A DNA stretch of 64,000 nucleotides, taken from the NCBI RefSeq assembly GCF_001483135.1, contig NZ_LNAL01000008.1, forward strand, positions 62,001-126,000. Direction: 5' to 3'. Every line of letters begins with the position of its first letter. The stretch's first letter is position 1. Under the pieces are notes generated by a model. It was not told where the DNA came from and did not search any database. It saw only the letters and a list, made by a program, of their open reading frames with translations. The translations under genes were made by a program, and so were the position numbers. The stretch is from Solirubrum puertoriconensis. GTDB lineage: Bacteria > Bacteroidota > Bacteroidia > Cytophagales > Hymenobacteraceae. Shown here piece by piece: positions 52,273-60,515 of the stretch.

Positions 52273-54108
52273 CTACCGCGCTAGCAGCACCTTTTGCTGC
52301 CAGGTGCCATCGGTAGTGGTTAGCCTGATGATGTAAATGCCCGCAGGCAAAGCCCCGGCCCGCAGCGTTACGGTGTGCCGGCCTGCCGCGTGGCGGCCAT
52401 CGGCTAGCTGCGCTACTTGGCGCCCCGTGAGGTCGTACACGCGTACGCTGGCCTGGCCGGCCGCTGGTAAGCGGAAGCTTAGCTGCGTGCTTTCGCTGAA
52501 GGGGTTGGGGAAAGCCGGCTCCAGCACGGCGGCAGCTACGGCAGCGCGGTTGGACAGCACCGTTGAGAACTGCTCCACGGGGGCGCTTTCGTTATGCAGC
52601 CGGTCGAGGGCCGTTACGGTGTACAGGAACTGCGGCGTACCCGTTTGGGCCGGCACCCGGTAGCTGGTGCTATCCTGCACCGACAAAATGTGCGCCGAGT
52701 TGGCAACGTCGGCGGCAGTGGCGGGGCCGGTATGGTAGGGCACCCGGTACACCACGTACCAGCGGGCCAGTTCGCCATCGGGGGCGGCGGGGCCGGGCTG
52801 CCAGCTTAGCCGCACCGAGCCAGCCGCTTCGGTTTGCATGCTGGCCTGCACCGGCGTGGCGGGCGGCACGTCGTCCTTCCAGGGCATGGTGGGCGGCAGG
52901 GCCCGGTGCCGGTAAAAGTTGGTGCGCAGCGAGTCGGCCACACCTAGGGGATTGGCCAGCAGTTCGGTGCTCTTGTAGAACATGCTGCCCTGCACATTGT
53001 CTTGCTGCCGCGCCAAGCGCAGCTGCGAGGGGATTTGCGTGGGCTGATTAAAGGCATCGGTAGCCGAGGCGCTTACCTTGTAGGCCGCGTGGCCAATGTA
53101 CACGTGGCGCGGCATGGTGCTGAGCACCTGCTGGCTCCACCACGGCACAATCAGGTCGTAGCGGGCGGCTGAGGTGGTGCTGGTCCAGTACACCTGCGGC
53201 GCTAGGTAATCAACCCAGCCTTGCTGCAGCCACTTGCGCGAGTCGGCAAAAATATCGGAGTAGCTCTGGAAGGCTGTGGTGGCCGTGCCGCCCACGCTGG
53301 TGCCGTTGCGCCACACGCCGGGCGGCGAAATACCAAACTTAATGCGCGGCTTGGCCGCCCGAATGCTATCCGAAATGGTGCGCACAAACAGGTTGATGTT
53401 GTCGCGGCGCCAGTCGCTTTTGTTGGTGATGCCGCGCGGATCGGCCAAAAATGCGGCTTCGTCGTCGAAGGTGACGCCGCTCTGCGGGGCTGGGTAGAAG
53501 TAGTCGTCGAAGTGAATGGCATCCACGTCGTAGCGGCGCACCACCTGCATTACTACTTTGGTGAGATACTCGCGCACGGCCGGCAAGCCGGGGTTCAGGA
53601 CGCGCAAGGTGCCGTAGGGCACCACCCACTCGGGGTGCAGCTTCGATACGTGGTTCTCGGCCACGCTGGAGGTGTTGGCGTTGGTTACGGCGCGGTAAGG
53701 GTTCAGCCAAGCGTGCAGCTCCAGCCCGCGCTTGTGCGCCTCCCGAATCATGAACTCCAGCGGGTCGTAAAGCGGCTGCGGCGCGCGGCCTTGCTGCCCC
53801 GTTAGCCACTCGCTCCAGGGCTCCAGGGGGCTAGGAAAAATGGCATCGCCCGAAGCCCGAATCTGCACCACTACGGCGTTGATGCCGTTGGCCTTGTGCC
53901 GATCGAGCAGGCTGATGAAATCGGCGCGTTGCTGCGCTGGTGTAAGGGTTTTGCTGCGGGGCCAATCGAGGTTGAACACGTGCGCCACCCACACGGCGCG
54001 CATCTCGCGTTTGGGGTGGGCCGGCGTTTGGGCCTGGGCACCTAGGCTTAGCCCCGCGAGCAGCAAAGCACAGCCCGCGCGGACTGCATAAGCGTAAGCT
54101 TGCTTCAT
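52273..54108 (-). CDS. GHL10 (YngK-like) glycoside hydrolase with fibronectin III and type IX secretion sorting domain
   Basis: 611 residues from the ATG at 54108, signal peptide ending near AQAQT. The catalytic-like domain (about 28-380) starts REMRAVWVAHVFNLDWP and contains HKANGINAVVVQIRASGDAIF, LHAWLNPYRA and YDVDAIHFDDYFYP, the pattern of the GHL10/DUF187 family. A fibronectin III-like domain (about 415-530) follows. The C-terminal Por/T9SS sorting domain (about 535-611) has EPAFPNPFSESTQLSF, VRVYDLTGRQVAQL and LPAGIYIIRL. The protein is thus exported by the T9SS and probably surface-bound, where it may act on peptidoglycan or glycan fragments. Confidence 0.93.
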   Translation of the reverse strand: MKQAYAYAVRAGCALLLAGLSLGAQAQTPAHPKREMRAVWVAHVFNLDWPRSKTLTPAQQRADFISLLDRHKANGINAVVVQIRASGDAIFPSPLEPWSEWLTGQQGRAPQPLYDPLEFMIREAHKRGLELHAWLNPYRAVTNANTSSVAENHVSKLHPEWVVPYGTLRVLNPGLPAVREYLTKVVMQVVRRYDVDAIHFDDYFYPAPQSGVTFDDEAAFLADPRGITNKSDWRRDNINLFVRTISDSIRAAKPRIKFGISPPGVWRNGTSVGGTATTAFQSYSDIFADSRKWLQQGWVDYLAPQVYWTSTTSAARYDLIVPWWSQQVLSTMPRHVYIGHAAYKVSASATDAFNQPTQIPSQLRLARQQDNVQGSMFYKSTELLANPLGVADSLRTNFYRHRALPPTMPWKDDVPPATPVQASMQTEAAGSVRLSWQPGPAAPDGELARWYVVYRVPYHTGPATAADVANSAHILSVQDSTSYRVPAQTGTPQFLYTVTALDRLHNESAPVEQFSTVLSNRAAVAAAVLEPAFPNPFSESTQLSFRLPAAGQASVRVYDLTGRQVAQLADGRHAAGRHTVTLRAGALPAGIYIIRLTTTDGTWQQKVLLAR

Positions 54109-54184
54109 GAAGAAATAGATTGGGTAGGAATGGAACGAGCTGTAAGTATAGCACTTCGGCCCCGCCTCCCCTACCCAGCCCAGC

Positions 54185-55294
54185 CTACACTTCGGCCCAC
54201 ACGTAGCGGCGCTCCTTCCAGTTGATGTGACCCGGCATGAGGGTGTAACCAATTACCAGCAACGACATGCCCGCCAGGTAGAACTCATATACCAGTAACA
54301 CCCACAGTTTTTCGCGGCGGCCTACCTGCCGCAGACTGCCCCACAAAAACAGCACCTGCAGCAGCACTTTCAGGCCGAACACCAGCGGCGTAAAAGGCCA
54401 CGAGATAAACGGCGGGCAAAACAGCACCGTGTAGAACAGGCCATACATGCCAAACAGCCCCGACAGATACCACGGCAGCCGCGTGGTGCCGCGCATCCAG
54501 CGTTTGCGCTGCTCCAGTAGGCACTTAACGGTAGGCTGCGGCACCGATACGCCCAGCACGTGGCGGTGCCACAGGTTGCGGTAGCCCCAGCCCGCTTGCA
54601 CAATGCAGGCGAACAGCTGCAGGTCTTCGGTTATCTGAAAAGCCAAGGTTTCGTAGCCACCGATGCTGTTGTAGGCCGCACGCGTTACGAGCATGTTGTT
54701 GCCTACTGCGGTTACGGGCAAGCCCGCATCCGACAGAATCCGGATTACGCTTAGGCCAAACAACCAATCGAGCCCTTGCAGCCGCCCAAACAGGCCGCCC
54801 TCGGCCGTTGTAGAACCGGTTACCACGCCTACCCGGCCGCCGTTGTCGATGTCGGCAGCGCCGAGCATGTACTGCACCCAGTCGGGCGCCATAGCCATGT
54901 CGGCATCGGTGAGCAGGAAGTAGTCGGCCGTGGCTTGGCGGCTCAGTTGGGCAATGGCGTTGCTCTTGCCTTTGGCTTTGCCCACCGGCGCACCAATGCG
55001 CACCAACCGAAACTGCGGCTTATCCTTGATGAAGCGCTCCACGATGGCGGCCGTGTCGTCGGTCGAGTGGTCGTCGCCGATCAGGATTTCCAGCTTATCA
55101 ACGGGGTAGTTGAGTGCGGCCAACGCCTGCAAGCAGCGCTCGATGTTAGCCGCCTCGTTGCGGGCCGGCACCAGTATGCTTACCATTGGGCGGGCCTTGG
55201 CCGCCGCCGGCACCCGCCGAGCCCATAGCAGCCGCACTAACAGGTACAGGCACACGCCAAAAAACACAACGAAGAATGCGTAAAGGAGTAACAT
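54185..55294 (-). CDS. Membrane GT2 family glycosyltransferase
   Basis: 369 residues. One N-terminal membrane helix (about 3-23) and a C-terminal cluster of three or four. GT-A motifs are SILVPARNEAANIERCL, IGDDHSTDDT, the DxD TDADMAMAP, and the processive-type ED in ITEDLQLF plus QRKRWMRG (Q-x-x-R-W). It uses a nucleotide sugar to make a surface glycan or glycolipid; product unknown. Upstream of the GHL10 gene, 76 bases away. Confidence 0.92.
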   Translation of the reverse strand: MLLLYAFFVVFFGVCLYLLVRLLWARRVPAAAKARPMVSILVPARNEAANIERCLQALAALNYPVDKLEILIGDDHSTDDTAAIVERFIKDKPQFRLVRIGAPVGKAKGKSNAIAQLSRQATADYFLLTDADMAMAPDWVQYMLGAADIDNGGRVGVVTGSTTAEGGLFGRLQGLDWLFGLSVIRILSDAGLPVTAVGNNMLVTRAAYNSIGGYETLAFQITEDLQLFACIVQAGWGYRNLWHRHVLGVSVPQPTVKCLLEQRKRWMRGTTRLPWYLSGLFGMYGLFYTVLFCPPFISWPFTPLVFGLKVLLQVLFLWGSLRQVGRREKLWVLLVYEFYLAGMSLLVIGYTLMPGHINWKERRYVWAEV

Positions 55295-55407
55295 AATAGC
55301 AGGCTTTCAGGATTCTGGTTGTGCGGCTTCTGCCTTACGTGAAATAACCTAGGTATAGTTACCGACGAGATACCGCCGAGCTGCCTGCCAGGCGCCCTTG
55401 TGGCCGC

Positions 55408-55415
55408 TACCTTTG
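55408..55415 (+). promoter_or_regulatory. Putative -7 box TACCTTTG of STAS-like paralog 2
   Basis: Exact TAnnTTTG match 26 bases before the ATG at 55442; no clear -33 element. Confidence 0.4.
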
Positions 55416-55441
55416 AGCCCCCTCTTGTGCAAATCGCCGCT

Positions 55442-55864
55442 ATGCACGCTGTTAACCACCACGATTACCTCCGCCTGTCGTACCGCCCCGATCTGCAGCT
55501 GCTGTTTATGCGCTGGGTGCGGCCCGTATCGTCGGAGGAACACCGCTCGGGCTACGCCGCCGCTCTAGAGCTGGCCCAACCGCACCAAAGCAACCACTGG
55601 CTTATCGATCTGAGGTCGCGCGGTTTAGCTTCGGTCGAAGATTTGATGTGGGTGCTGACTACCTTCCGGGGCCTGTTGCAACAAAGCGGCCTGCCCGCAC
55701 CTAGGCGCTTGGCTTACCTGGTTACGCCCTACCAGGCCGAAACCATGGATGAACGCCTCCTCACGCTCGAGCCAACTATTGCCGAGCACATCCGGCGGGG
55801 TGCCGATGTACATCATTTTACCGAAGAACTACCCGCCCAAGATTGGCTGCGCCGTAGCTCGTAA
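55442..55864 (+). CDS. STAS-like small protein, paralog 2
   Basis: 140 residues from the ATG at 55442. It matches the protein at 1026-1466 along its length: LSYRPDLQLLFMRWVR, the ELAQPHQSNHWLIDLR segment, RRLAYLVTPYQ and a final VHHFTEELPAQDWL. No signal peptide. An exact promoter box lies at 55408. Same fold-level guess (STAS/SpoIIAA-like) and same uncertainty. Confidence 0.75.
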   Translation: MHAVNHHDYLRLSYRPDLQLLFMRWVRPVSSEEHRSGYAAALELAQPHQSNHWLIDLRSRGLASVEDLMWVLTTFRGLLQQSGLPAPRRLAYLVTPYQAETMDERLLTLEPTIAEHIRRGADVHHFTEELPAQDWLRRSS

Positions 55865-55883
55865 CCCTAGGTGCTACCAAAGC

Positions 55884-55921
55884 AAACAGCCCCGGCTGCA
55901 CAGTGGCAGCCGGGGCTGTTT
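55884..55921. terminator. Bidirectional intrinsic terminator
   Basis: Sixteen-base perfect stem (AAACAGCCCCGGCTGC and its complement), 6-base loop, ending TTT. Lies between the STAS-like gene and the convergent SLC45-type transporter gene; a CCTAGG copy precedes it. Confidence 0.85.
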
Positions 55922-55942
55922 AGCGTAAAATCAACTTGGTTT

Positions 55943-57655
55943 TTACGCCTGCGGATTGGTAAGCACCGGCGTGTCGTAGCCGGGGTTTTCCATCACGGCC
56001 GCCACGTGCGTGTCGTCGTCGTCGCGCACGCGCAAGGTGAGCAACCCAGCCAGCAACATGCTTGCCCCACCTAGGGCCAGCGTGTTGAGGGTATTGCCCT
56101 GGAAGATGTTTACCGTGAAGTACCCTAGAATAGTGGCCGCCACGATTTGCGGAATCACGATGAAGAAGTTGAACACACCCATGTAATAGCCCATGCGGTT
56201 GGCCGGCAGCGAGCCGGCCAAGATGGCGTAGGGCATCGAGAGGATGCTGGCCCAGGCAATGCCCACCAGCGCCATCGACACGATGATGTAGTCGGGGTTG
56301 TTGATGAACCGGAGCGAAATCAGCCCCAGGCCACCCAGTAGCAAGCACAGCATGTGCGTGCGGCGGCGGCTGGTGCGGGCGGCAATCAGCGGAATGATAA
56401 AGGCAAACACCGCCGCCACACCGTTGCGCACCGAGGAGCACAGGCTCAGCCAGTCGGCGCCGTCGTTGTACTGCTGCTGCACGCGCTTGGCGGTTGCCAT
56501 TTCGTTGGGGGTGAGCTGCCCTTTAGAAGTAGCGTAGTTAGCTAGGTTTAGCGTAATCACCTTGTCAGCTTGATCGGCCTGAAAACGGTCAATTTCTGCC
56601 ACATCTTTCCGCAGAGACTTCAACTCGCCCCAGTTCTTTTTCGCAGCCGATGTTGGAGCAAACATTTCCGTAAAGAATGCTGTGATTTTTTCACCAAACG
56701 ACTGCTTATCTGGTGCTTCAGCCTTCGCAGCTATGGCTGCTTGTGCTTCTTCGCGAATCACTTGTTCCTTAACCTTCTGGTACAGCGGCGCATCCACGCG
56801 CATGTTGTAGATGTTGCTGGTAACGGCGTTTGTGGAGTAAATCCACATCGAGAACAGCGCGAACCAGGTGAAGAACTGCACCACGGCCAGCTGGCGCATG
56901 GCCGCCGGCATGTGGAAAATGCCGGTGAAGGATTCGCGCAAACCGTCCCACATGCCCACCTTGGCGTTTTCGGCCCGGAAGGCTTCCATGTCCTCGGGTG
57001 GGGTTTCGGTGCTGGTGAATACCGTGTAGAGCACCGATAGCAGAAAGGCCGCTGCGCCCACGTAAAATGCCCACTTCACCGAAGGCGGAATTTCGCCGGC
57101 CGGGGCCGTATTGCTCATGCCCAGCCAGTTGGTAAATACCCAGGGCAGCAAGGCCGCAATTACCGAGCCTACCCCGATGAAAAAGCTCTGCATGGCAAAG
57201 CCCGTGGTGCGCTGCTCGGAGGGCAACTTATCGCCCACAAAAGCCCGGAACGGCTCCATCGAAATGTTGATGGAGGCATCCATAATCCAGAGCAGGCCGC
57301 CCGCCATCCAGAGCGCCGGCGAGTTGGGCATCAGGATAAGCGCCAAGCTGGCCAGCAACGCCCCGATGAGGAAGAAGGGCCGCCGGCGGCCAAAGCGCGG
57401 GCTCCAAGTGCGGTCGGAGAGGTAACCGATAATGGGCTGCACGAGCAGGCCGGTAACGGGCGCTGCAATCCAGAGTATCGGAATTTCATCCTTGTTGGCA
57501 CCTAGGGTTTCGAAAATGCGGCTCACGTTGGAGTTCTGCAGCTCGAAGCCAAACTGAATGCCGAGGAAGCCGAAGCTCATGTTCCAGATTTGCCAGAACG
57601 AGAGCCGCGGCTTGTGCTGCGTGCCGGCCGGCACAGTGGCGGAAGCGGTGGCCAT
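55943..57655 (-). CDS. SLC45-type MFS sugar (maltose-like) transporter with large cytoplasmic insert
   Basis: 570 residues. N-terminal SFWQIWNMSFGFLGIQFGFELQ and GYLSDRTWSPRFGRRRPFF (with the RxGRRRP loop) are typical of the SLC45/GPH-like sucrose and maltose carriers. The usual size is 430-480 residues. The extra length is an insert of about 120 residues between segments 6 and 7 (starting near PLYQKVKEQVIREEAQAAIAAK), rich in Glu, Lys and Ala, probably helical. Its DNA is less GC-rich than the rest of the gene (56550-56760). Gene order with two GH13 enzymes implies import of maltose or maltodextrins. Confidence 0.88.
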   Translation of the reverse strand: MATASATVPAGTQHKPRLSFWQIWNMSFGFLGIQFGFELQNSNVSRIFETLGANKDEIPILWIAAPVTGLLVQPIIGYLSDRTWSPRFGRRRPFFLIGALLASLALILMPNSPALWMAGGLLWIMDASINISMEPFRAFVGDKLPSEQRTTGFAMQSFFIGVGSVIAALLPWVFTNWLGMSNTAPAGEIPPSVKWAFYVGAAAFLLSVLYTVFTSTETPPEDMEAFRAENAKVGMWDGLRESFTGIFHMPAAMRQLAVVQFFTWFALFSMWIYSTNAVTSNIYNMRVDAPLYQKVKEQVIREEAQAAIAAKAEAPDKQSFGEKITAFFTEMFAPTSAAKKNWGELKSLRKDVAEIDRFQADQADKVITLNLANYATSKGQLTPNEMATAKRVQQQYNDGADWLSLCSSVRNGVAAVFAFIIPLIAARTSRRRTHMLCLLLGGLGLISLRFINNPDYIIVSMALVGIAWASILSMPYAILAGSLPANRMGYYMGVFNFFIVIPQIVAATILGYFTVNIFQGNTLNTLALGGASMLLAGLLTLRVRDDDDTHVAAVMENPGYDTPVLTNPQA

Positions 57656-57743
57656 GAATGTAAGTGTGGTAATGAAGTGGTAAGCGGCAGGCCGTAAGTG
57701 AAACGCACAACCTGCCGCGTGTCACTTGTTCCCTGTGATTAAT

Positions 57744-59600
57744 CTACAAAGGGTTGATTTCAAGCACTACTGCCGACAGCGGCGGCAGCGTAACGCGCGA
57801 AGTACTGCTTACAGCGCGGCCGTTCAGCACGTCGGTGTAGTTGAACTGCGTGCGCAGCGGATCGAGGCCCATCAGCTTCCAGGCCGTGGGCGGCACCTTA
57901 AGCGTGGGCACGTAGGTTTTGGTAGCGCTGAAGTTGACTACCACTAGCACGCGCTTGTTTTCGGTGTAGCGCAGGTAGGCGTACAGGTCTTTGTCGTTGT
58001 ACTCCTTGGCGAGGTTGTTGGCGTCTTGCAGCTCGTAGAAACGGCCGCGGCGCAGGGCCTCGTGCGAGCTGCACAGGTTCAGCAAGCGGCTGTAGAAATC
58101 GCGCAGCTGCTTTTGCTGCAGGCTAAGCTTGCCGCCATCGAACTTGCCGCCGTTCAGCCATTTCTGATGCTCGGGCACGCCCCAGTAATCGAAGATGGTG
58201 GTGCGGCCGTCTTCGCCCGAGAAGCCCTCGGCTCCACGGCCCGGCTCGCCTACCTCTTGCCCAAAGTAAATCATAACGGGGCCAGAACCTAGGGTGGCCG
58301 ATACCGTCATGGCCGGGATGGCGCGCAGCGGGTCGCCGGCGAAGTCCTTGGAGGCGATACGCTGCTCGTCGTGATTTTCCAGAAAGCGCAGCATGTGCGA
58401 CGAGAAGCCGCGGCTTTCTTCGCTCCATACTTTGGTGATGTCCTCGGTTTTGCCCTCGCCGCGCATCAGGCGGCGCAGGCCGTCGTAGAGGCCCACCTTG
58501 TCGTAGAGGAAGTCGAATTTACCTTGCTCGATGTACTTGCGGTACTCCTTGGGGTTGTAGGCTTCGGCCAGGAAAATGATGTTGGGCTTCACCTTTTTCA
58601 CCTCCGGAATAACCCAGGCCCAAAACTCCACCGGTACCATCTCAGCCACGTCGCAGCGGAAACCGTCGACGTCCTTTTTGGCCCAGTACACCAGAATGTC
58701 GCGCATTTTCAGCCACGTATCGGGCACGGGCTCGAAGTAGGTTTTGCGGCCGTTCTGGTAATCTACGCCGTAGTTCAGCTTCGTGGTTTCAAACCAGTCG
58801 TCGATTTTGGGCGCTTCCGAAAATACGTCGTTGCCAGTGGCTTTGGCTGGCGTTTCGGTGTATTTGCCGTCCTCTTTGGGGCCTTTGATGGCGGCACCTA
58901 GGGGGTCGTTGCCTTTGGGCACCACCAGGCTTTTGCCGGGCAGGTAGTAAAAGTTGTTGTTGACGGTGAAGGCTTTCGTTTTGTCGTCCTTTTCGCCTAG
59001 GTCAACCACGCCAGCGGGCTTGGCATCCGACTTATAGCTGCGGGCTACGTGGTTTGGAATGAAGTCGATGAGCAGCTTAAGGCCGTTTTTGTGGGTGCGC
59101 TGCACCAGGGCCTCAAACTCTTTCATGCGGTTTTTGGGGTCGGCGGCCAGGTCGGGGTCTACGTCGTAGTAGTCCTTCACGGCGTAGGGCGAGCCGGCGC
59201 GGCCTTTTACCACGTCGGCGTCGTCGAGGGCAATGCCCAGCTTGGAGTAATCGGCCATGGTGGCGTGCTCCAGCACACCAGTGTACCACACGTGCGATAC
59301 GCCCAGCTTCTTCAGCTCTTGCAAGGCCGTGTCGTTGATGTCGTTGAACTTGCCGACGCCGTTTTCGGCTGCCGAACCGAAGGGCTTGTTGGTGGTTTTC
59401 TGGTTCCCGAACAGGCGCACCATCATCTGGTAGATGACGAGCTTATTGTCCTTCGGTACTTCGTCGGTGGTGTTGGGGTCGGCGGCTAGGTCGGCTACGT
59501 GGTCCACAGGCAAGGGGGCCGGGGGCGTATTGGAGTACAAGGTAAAGGAGGCCAGCCCTAGGCTTAACGCGGTGGCTGACAGGAGGAGGGAGCGTCGCAT
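57744..59600 (-). CDS. GH13 alpha-amylase family protein, secreted
   Basis: 618 residues with an N-terminal hydrophobic segment, probably a signal peptide. GH13 regions are complete: I LLIDFIPNHVAR, II GFRCDVAEM (nucleophile Asp), III IFLAEAYNP (acid/base Glu), IV FLENHDEQR. The domain B insert, about residues 180-300, is large. A C-terminal beta domain follows (VLVVVNFSATKTY). It hydrolyses or transfers alpha-1,4-glucans, probably in the periplasm. Same strand as, and 89 bases upstream of, the transporter. Confidence 0.93.
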   Translation of the reverse strand: MRRSLLLSATALSLGLASFTLYSNTPPAPLPVDHVADLAADPNTTDEVPKDNKLVIYQMMVRLFGNQKTTNKPFGSAAENGVGKFNDINDTALQELKKLGVSHVWYTGVLEHATMADYSKLGIALDDADVVKGRAGSPYAVKDYYDVDPDLAADPKNRMKEFEALVQRTHKNGLKLLIDFIPNHVARSYKSDAKPAGVVDLGEKDDKTKAFTVNNNFYYLPGKSLVVPKGNDPLGAAIKGPKEDGKYTETPAKATGNDVFSEAPKIDDWFETTKLNYGVDYQNGRKTYFEPVPDTWLKMRDILVYWAKKDVDGFRCDVAEMVPVEFWAWVIPEVKKVKPNIIFLAEAYNPKEYRKYIEQGKFDFLYDKVGLYDGLRRLMRGEGKTEDITKVWSEESRGFSSHMLRFLENHDEQRIASKDFAGDPLRAIPAMTVSATLGSGPVMIYFGQEVGEPGRGAEGFSGEDGRTTIFDYWGVPEHQKWLNGGKFDGGKLSLQQKQLRDFYSRLLNLCSSHEALRRGRFYELQDANNLAKEYNDKDLYAYLRYTENKRVLVVVNFSATKTYVPTLKVPPTAWKLMGLDPLRTQFNYTDVLNGRAVSSTSRVTLPPLSAVVLEINPL

Positions 59601-59709
59601 ACGGCTGGTAAGTTAGGAAAAGTGCGAGGTGGTTGGGGCAGCGCGGCTACCGGCTTTTTGTTGCCTGGGTCAACAGGCCGTAAGCTGACTTGGCTTGCTG
59701 CCGATTCGG

Positions 59710-60417
59710 CTACCATTCCTGGGTTACGGGGTGTAGCGTTAGCTCGTCGATTACTACGTGGGCTGGGGCTTCGAGCACGTAGCGTACGGCTTGGGCTACA
59801 TCCAAGGGTTGTAAGTGGGTAAGCTGCTTTTCGGGCGCGCCCGGCCGGGAAGCATTGAAATGGGTATCAACCAAGCCGGGGTAAATCACGCTCACTTTGA
59901 TGCCGTGCGGCCGCACCTCTTTGCGCAAGGCATCGAGTACGGCGTGCTGCGCGTACTTGCTGGCGCCGTAGGCGGTGCCGTGCACAAAGGTGCGCTTGCT
60001 CACGTCGGAGGCTATGCCCACAATGTGGCCGCGGCGCTGCTCCTTAAGGTGCGGCAGGGCGGCTTTGCAGAGCAGAAAGGTACCCTTCACGTTCACGTCG
60101 AACATTCGGTCCCACTCGGCCTCCTCAAAATTTTCGAGCAGGTTAAACGAGCCTACCCCTGCGTTGCACACTACCATATCGAGCCGGCCATAGCGGTTTA
60201 GGGCTTCAGCCACCACGAGCTGTGCGTCGGCTTCCTGGCTTACATCGGCCACTACGGGCAGCCCATTGGTTTTTTGGGCTACTTCTAGCAGGTCGTGTTC
60301 GGAGCGAGCTACGCATACAACGCTTGCTCCTTGCAAGGCCAGCAGCGTGGCAATGGCACGGCCAATGCCGCGGCTGGCACCCGTTACAATGGCTACTTGG
60401 TTGGTTAGGTCGGTCAT
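59710..60417 (-). CDS. SDR family NAD(P)-dependent oxidoreductase
   Basis: 235 residues from the ATG at 60417. Rossmann motif TGASRGIG, NAGVGS, catalytic Ser/Tyr/Lys with YGASKYA, and VIYPGLVDT. Classical SDR; NADP preference is suggested by the Arg after the Gly motif. Substrate unknown. It sits within the alpha-glucan cluster between the two GH13 genes but may be unrelated to it. Confidence 0.93.
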   Translation of the reverse strand: MTDLTNQVAIVTGASRGIGRAIATLLALQGASVVCVARSEHDLLEVAQKTNGLPVVADVSQEADAQLVVAEALNRYGRLDMVVCNAGVGSFNLLENFEEAEWDRMFDVNVKGTFLLCKAALPHLKEQRRGHIVGIASDVSKRTFVHGTAYGASKYAQHAVLDALRKEVRPHGIKVSVIYPGLVDTHFNASRPGAPEKQLTHLQPLDVAQAVRYVLEAPAHVVIDELTLHPVTQEW

Positions 60418-60515
60418 AGCAGAAAGAGCCTTGGTTTGCTTACCCAAGAACTACGGTGTTGTACGCAGCGCACCCTCGGGGTTGGCGAAAATGCGCTGCG
60501 TGCAACACCTAGGGA

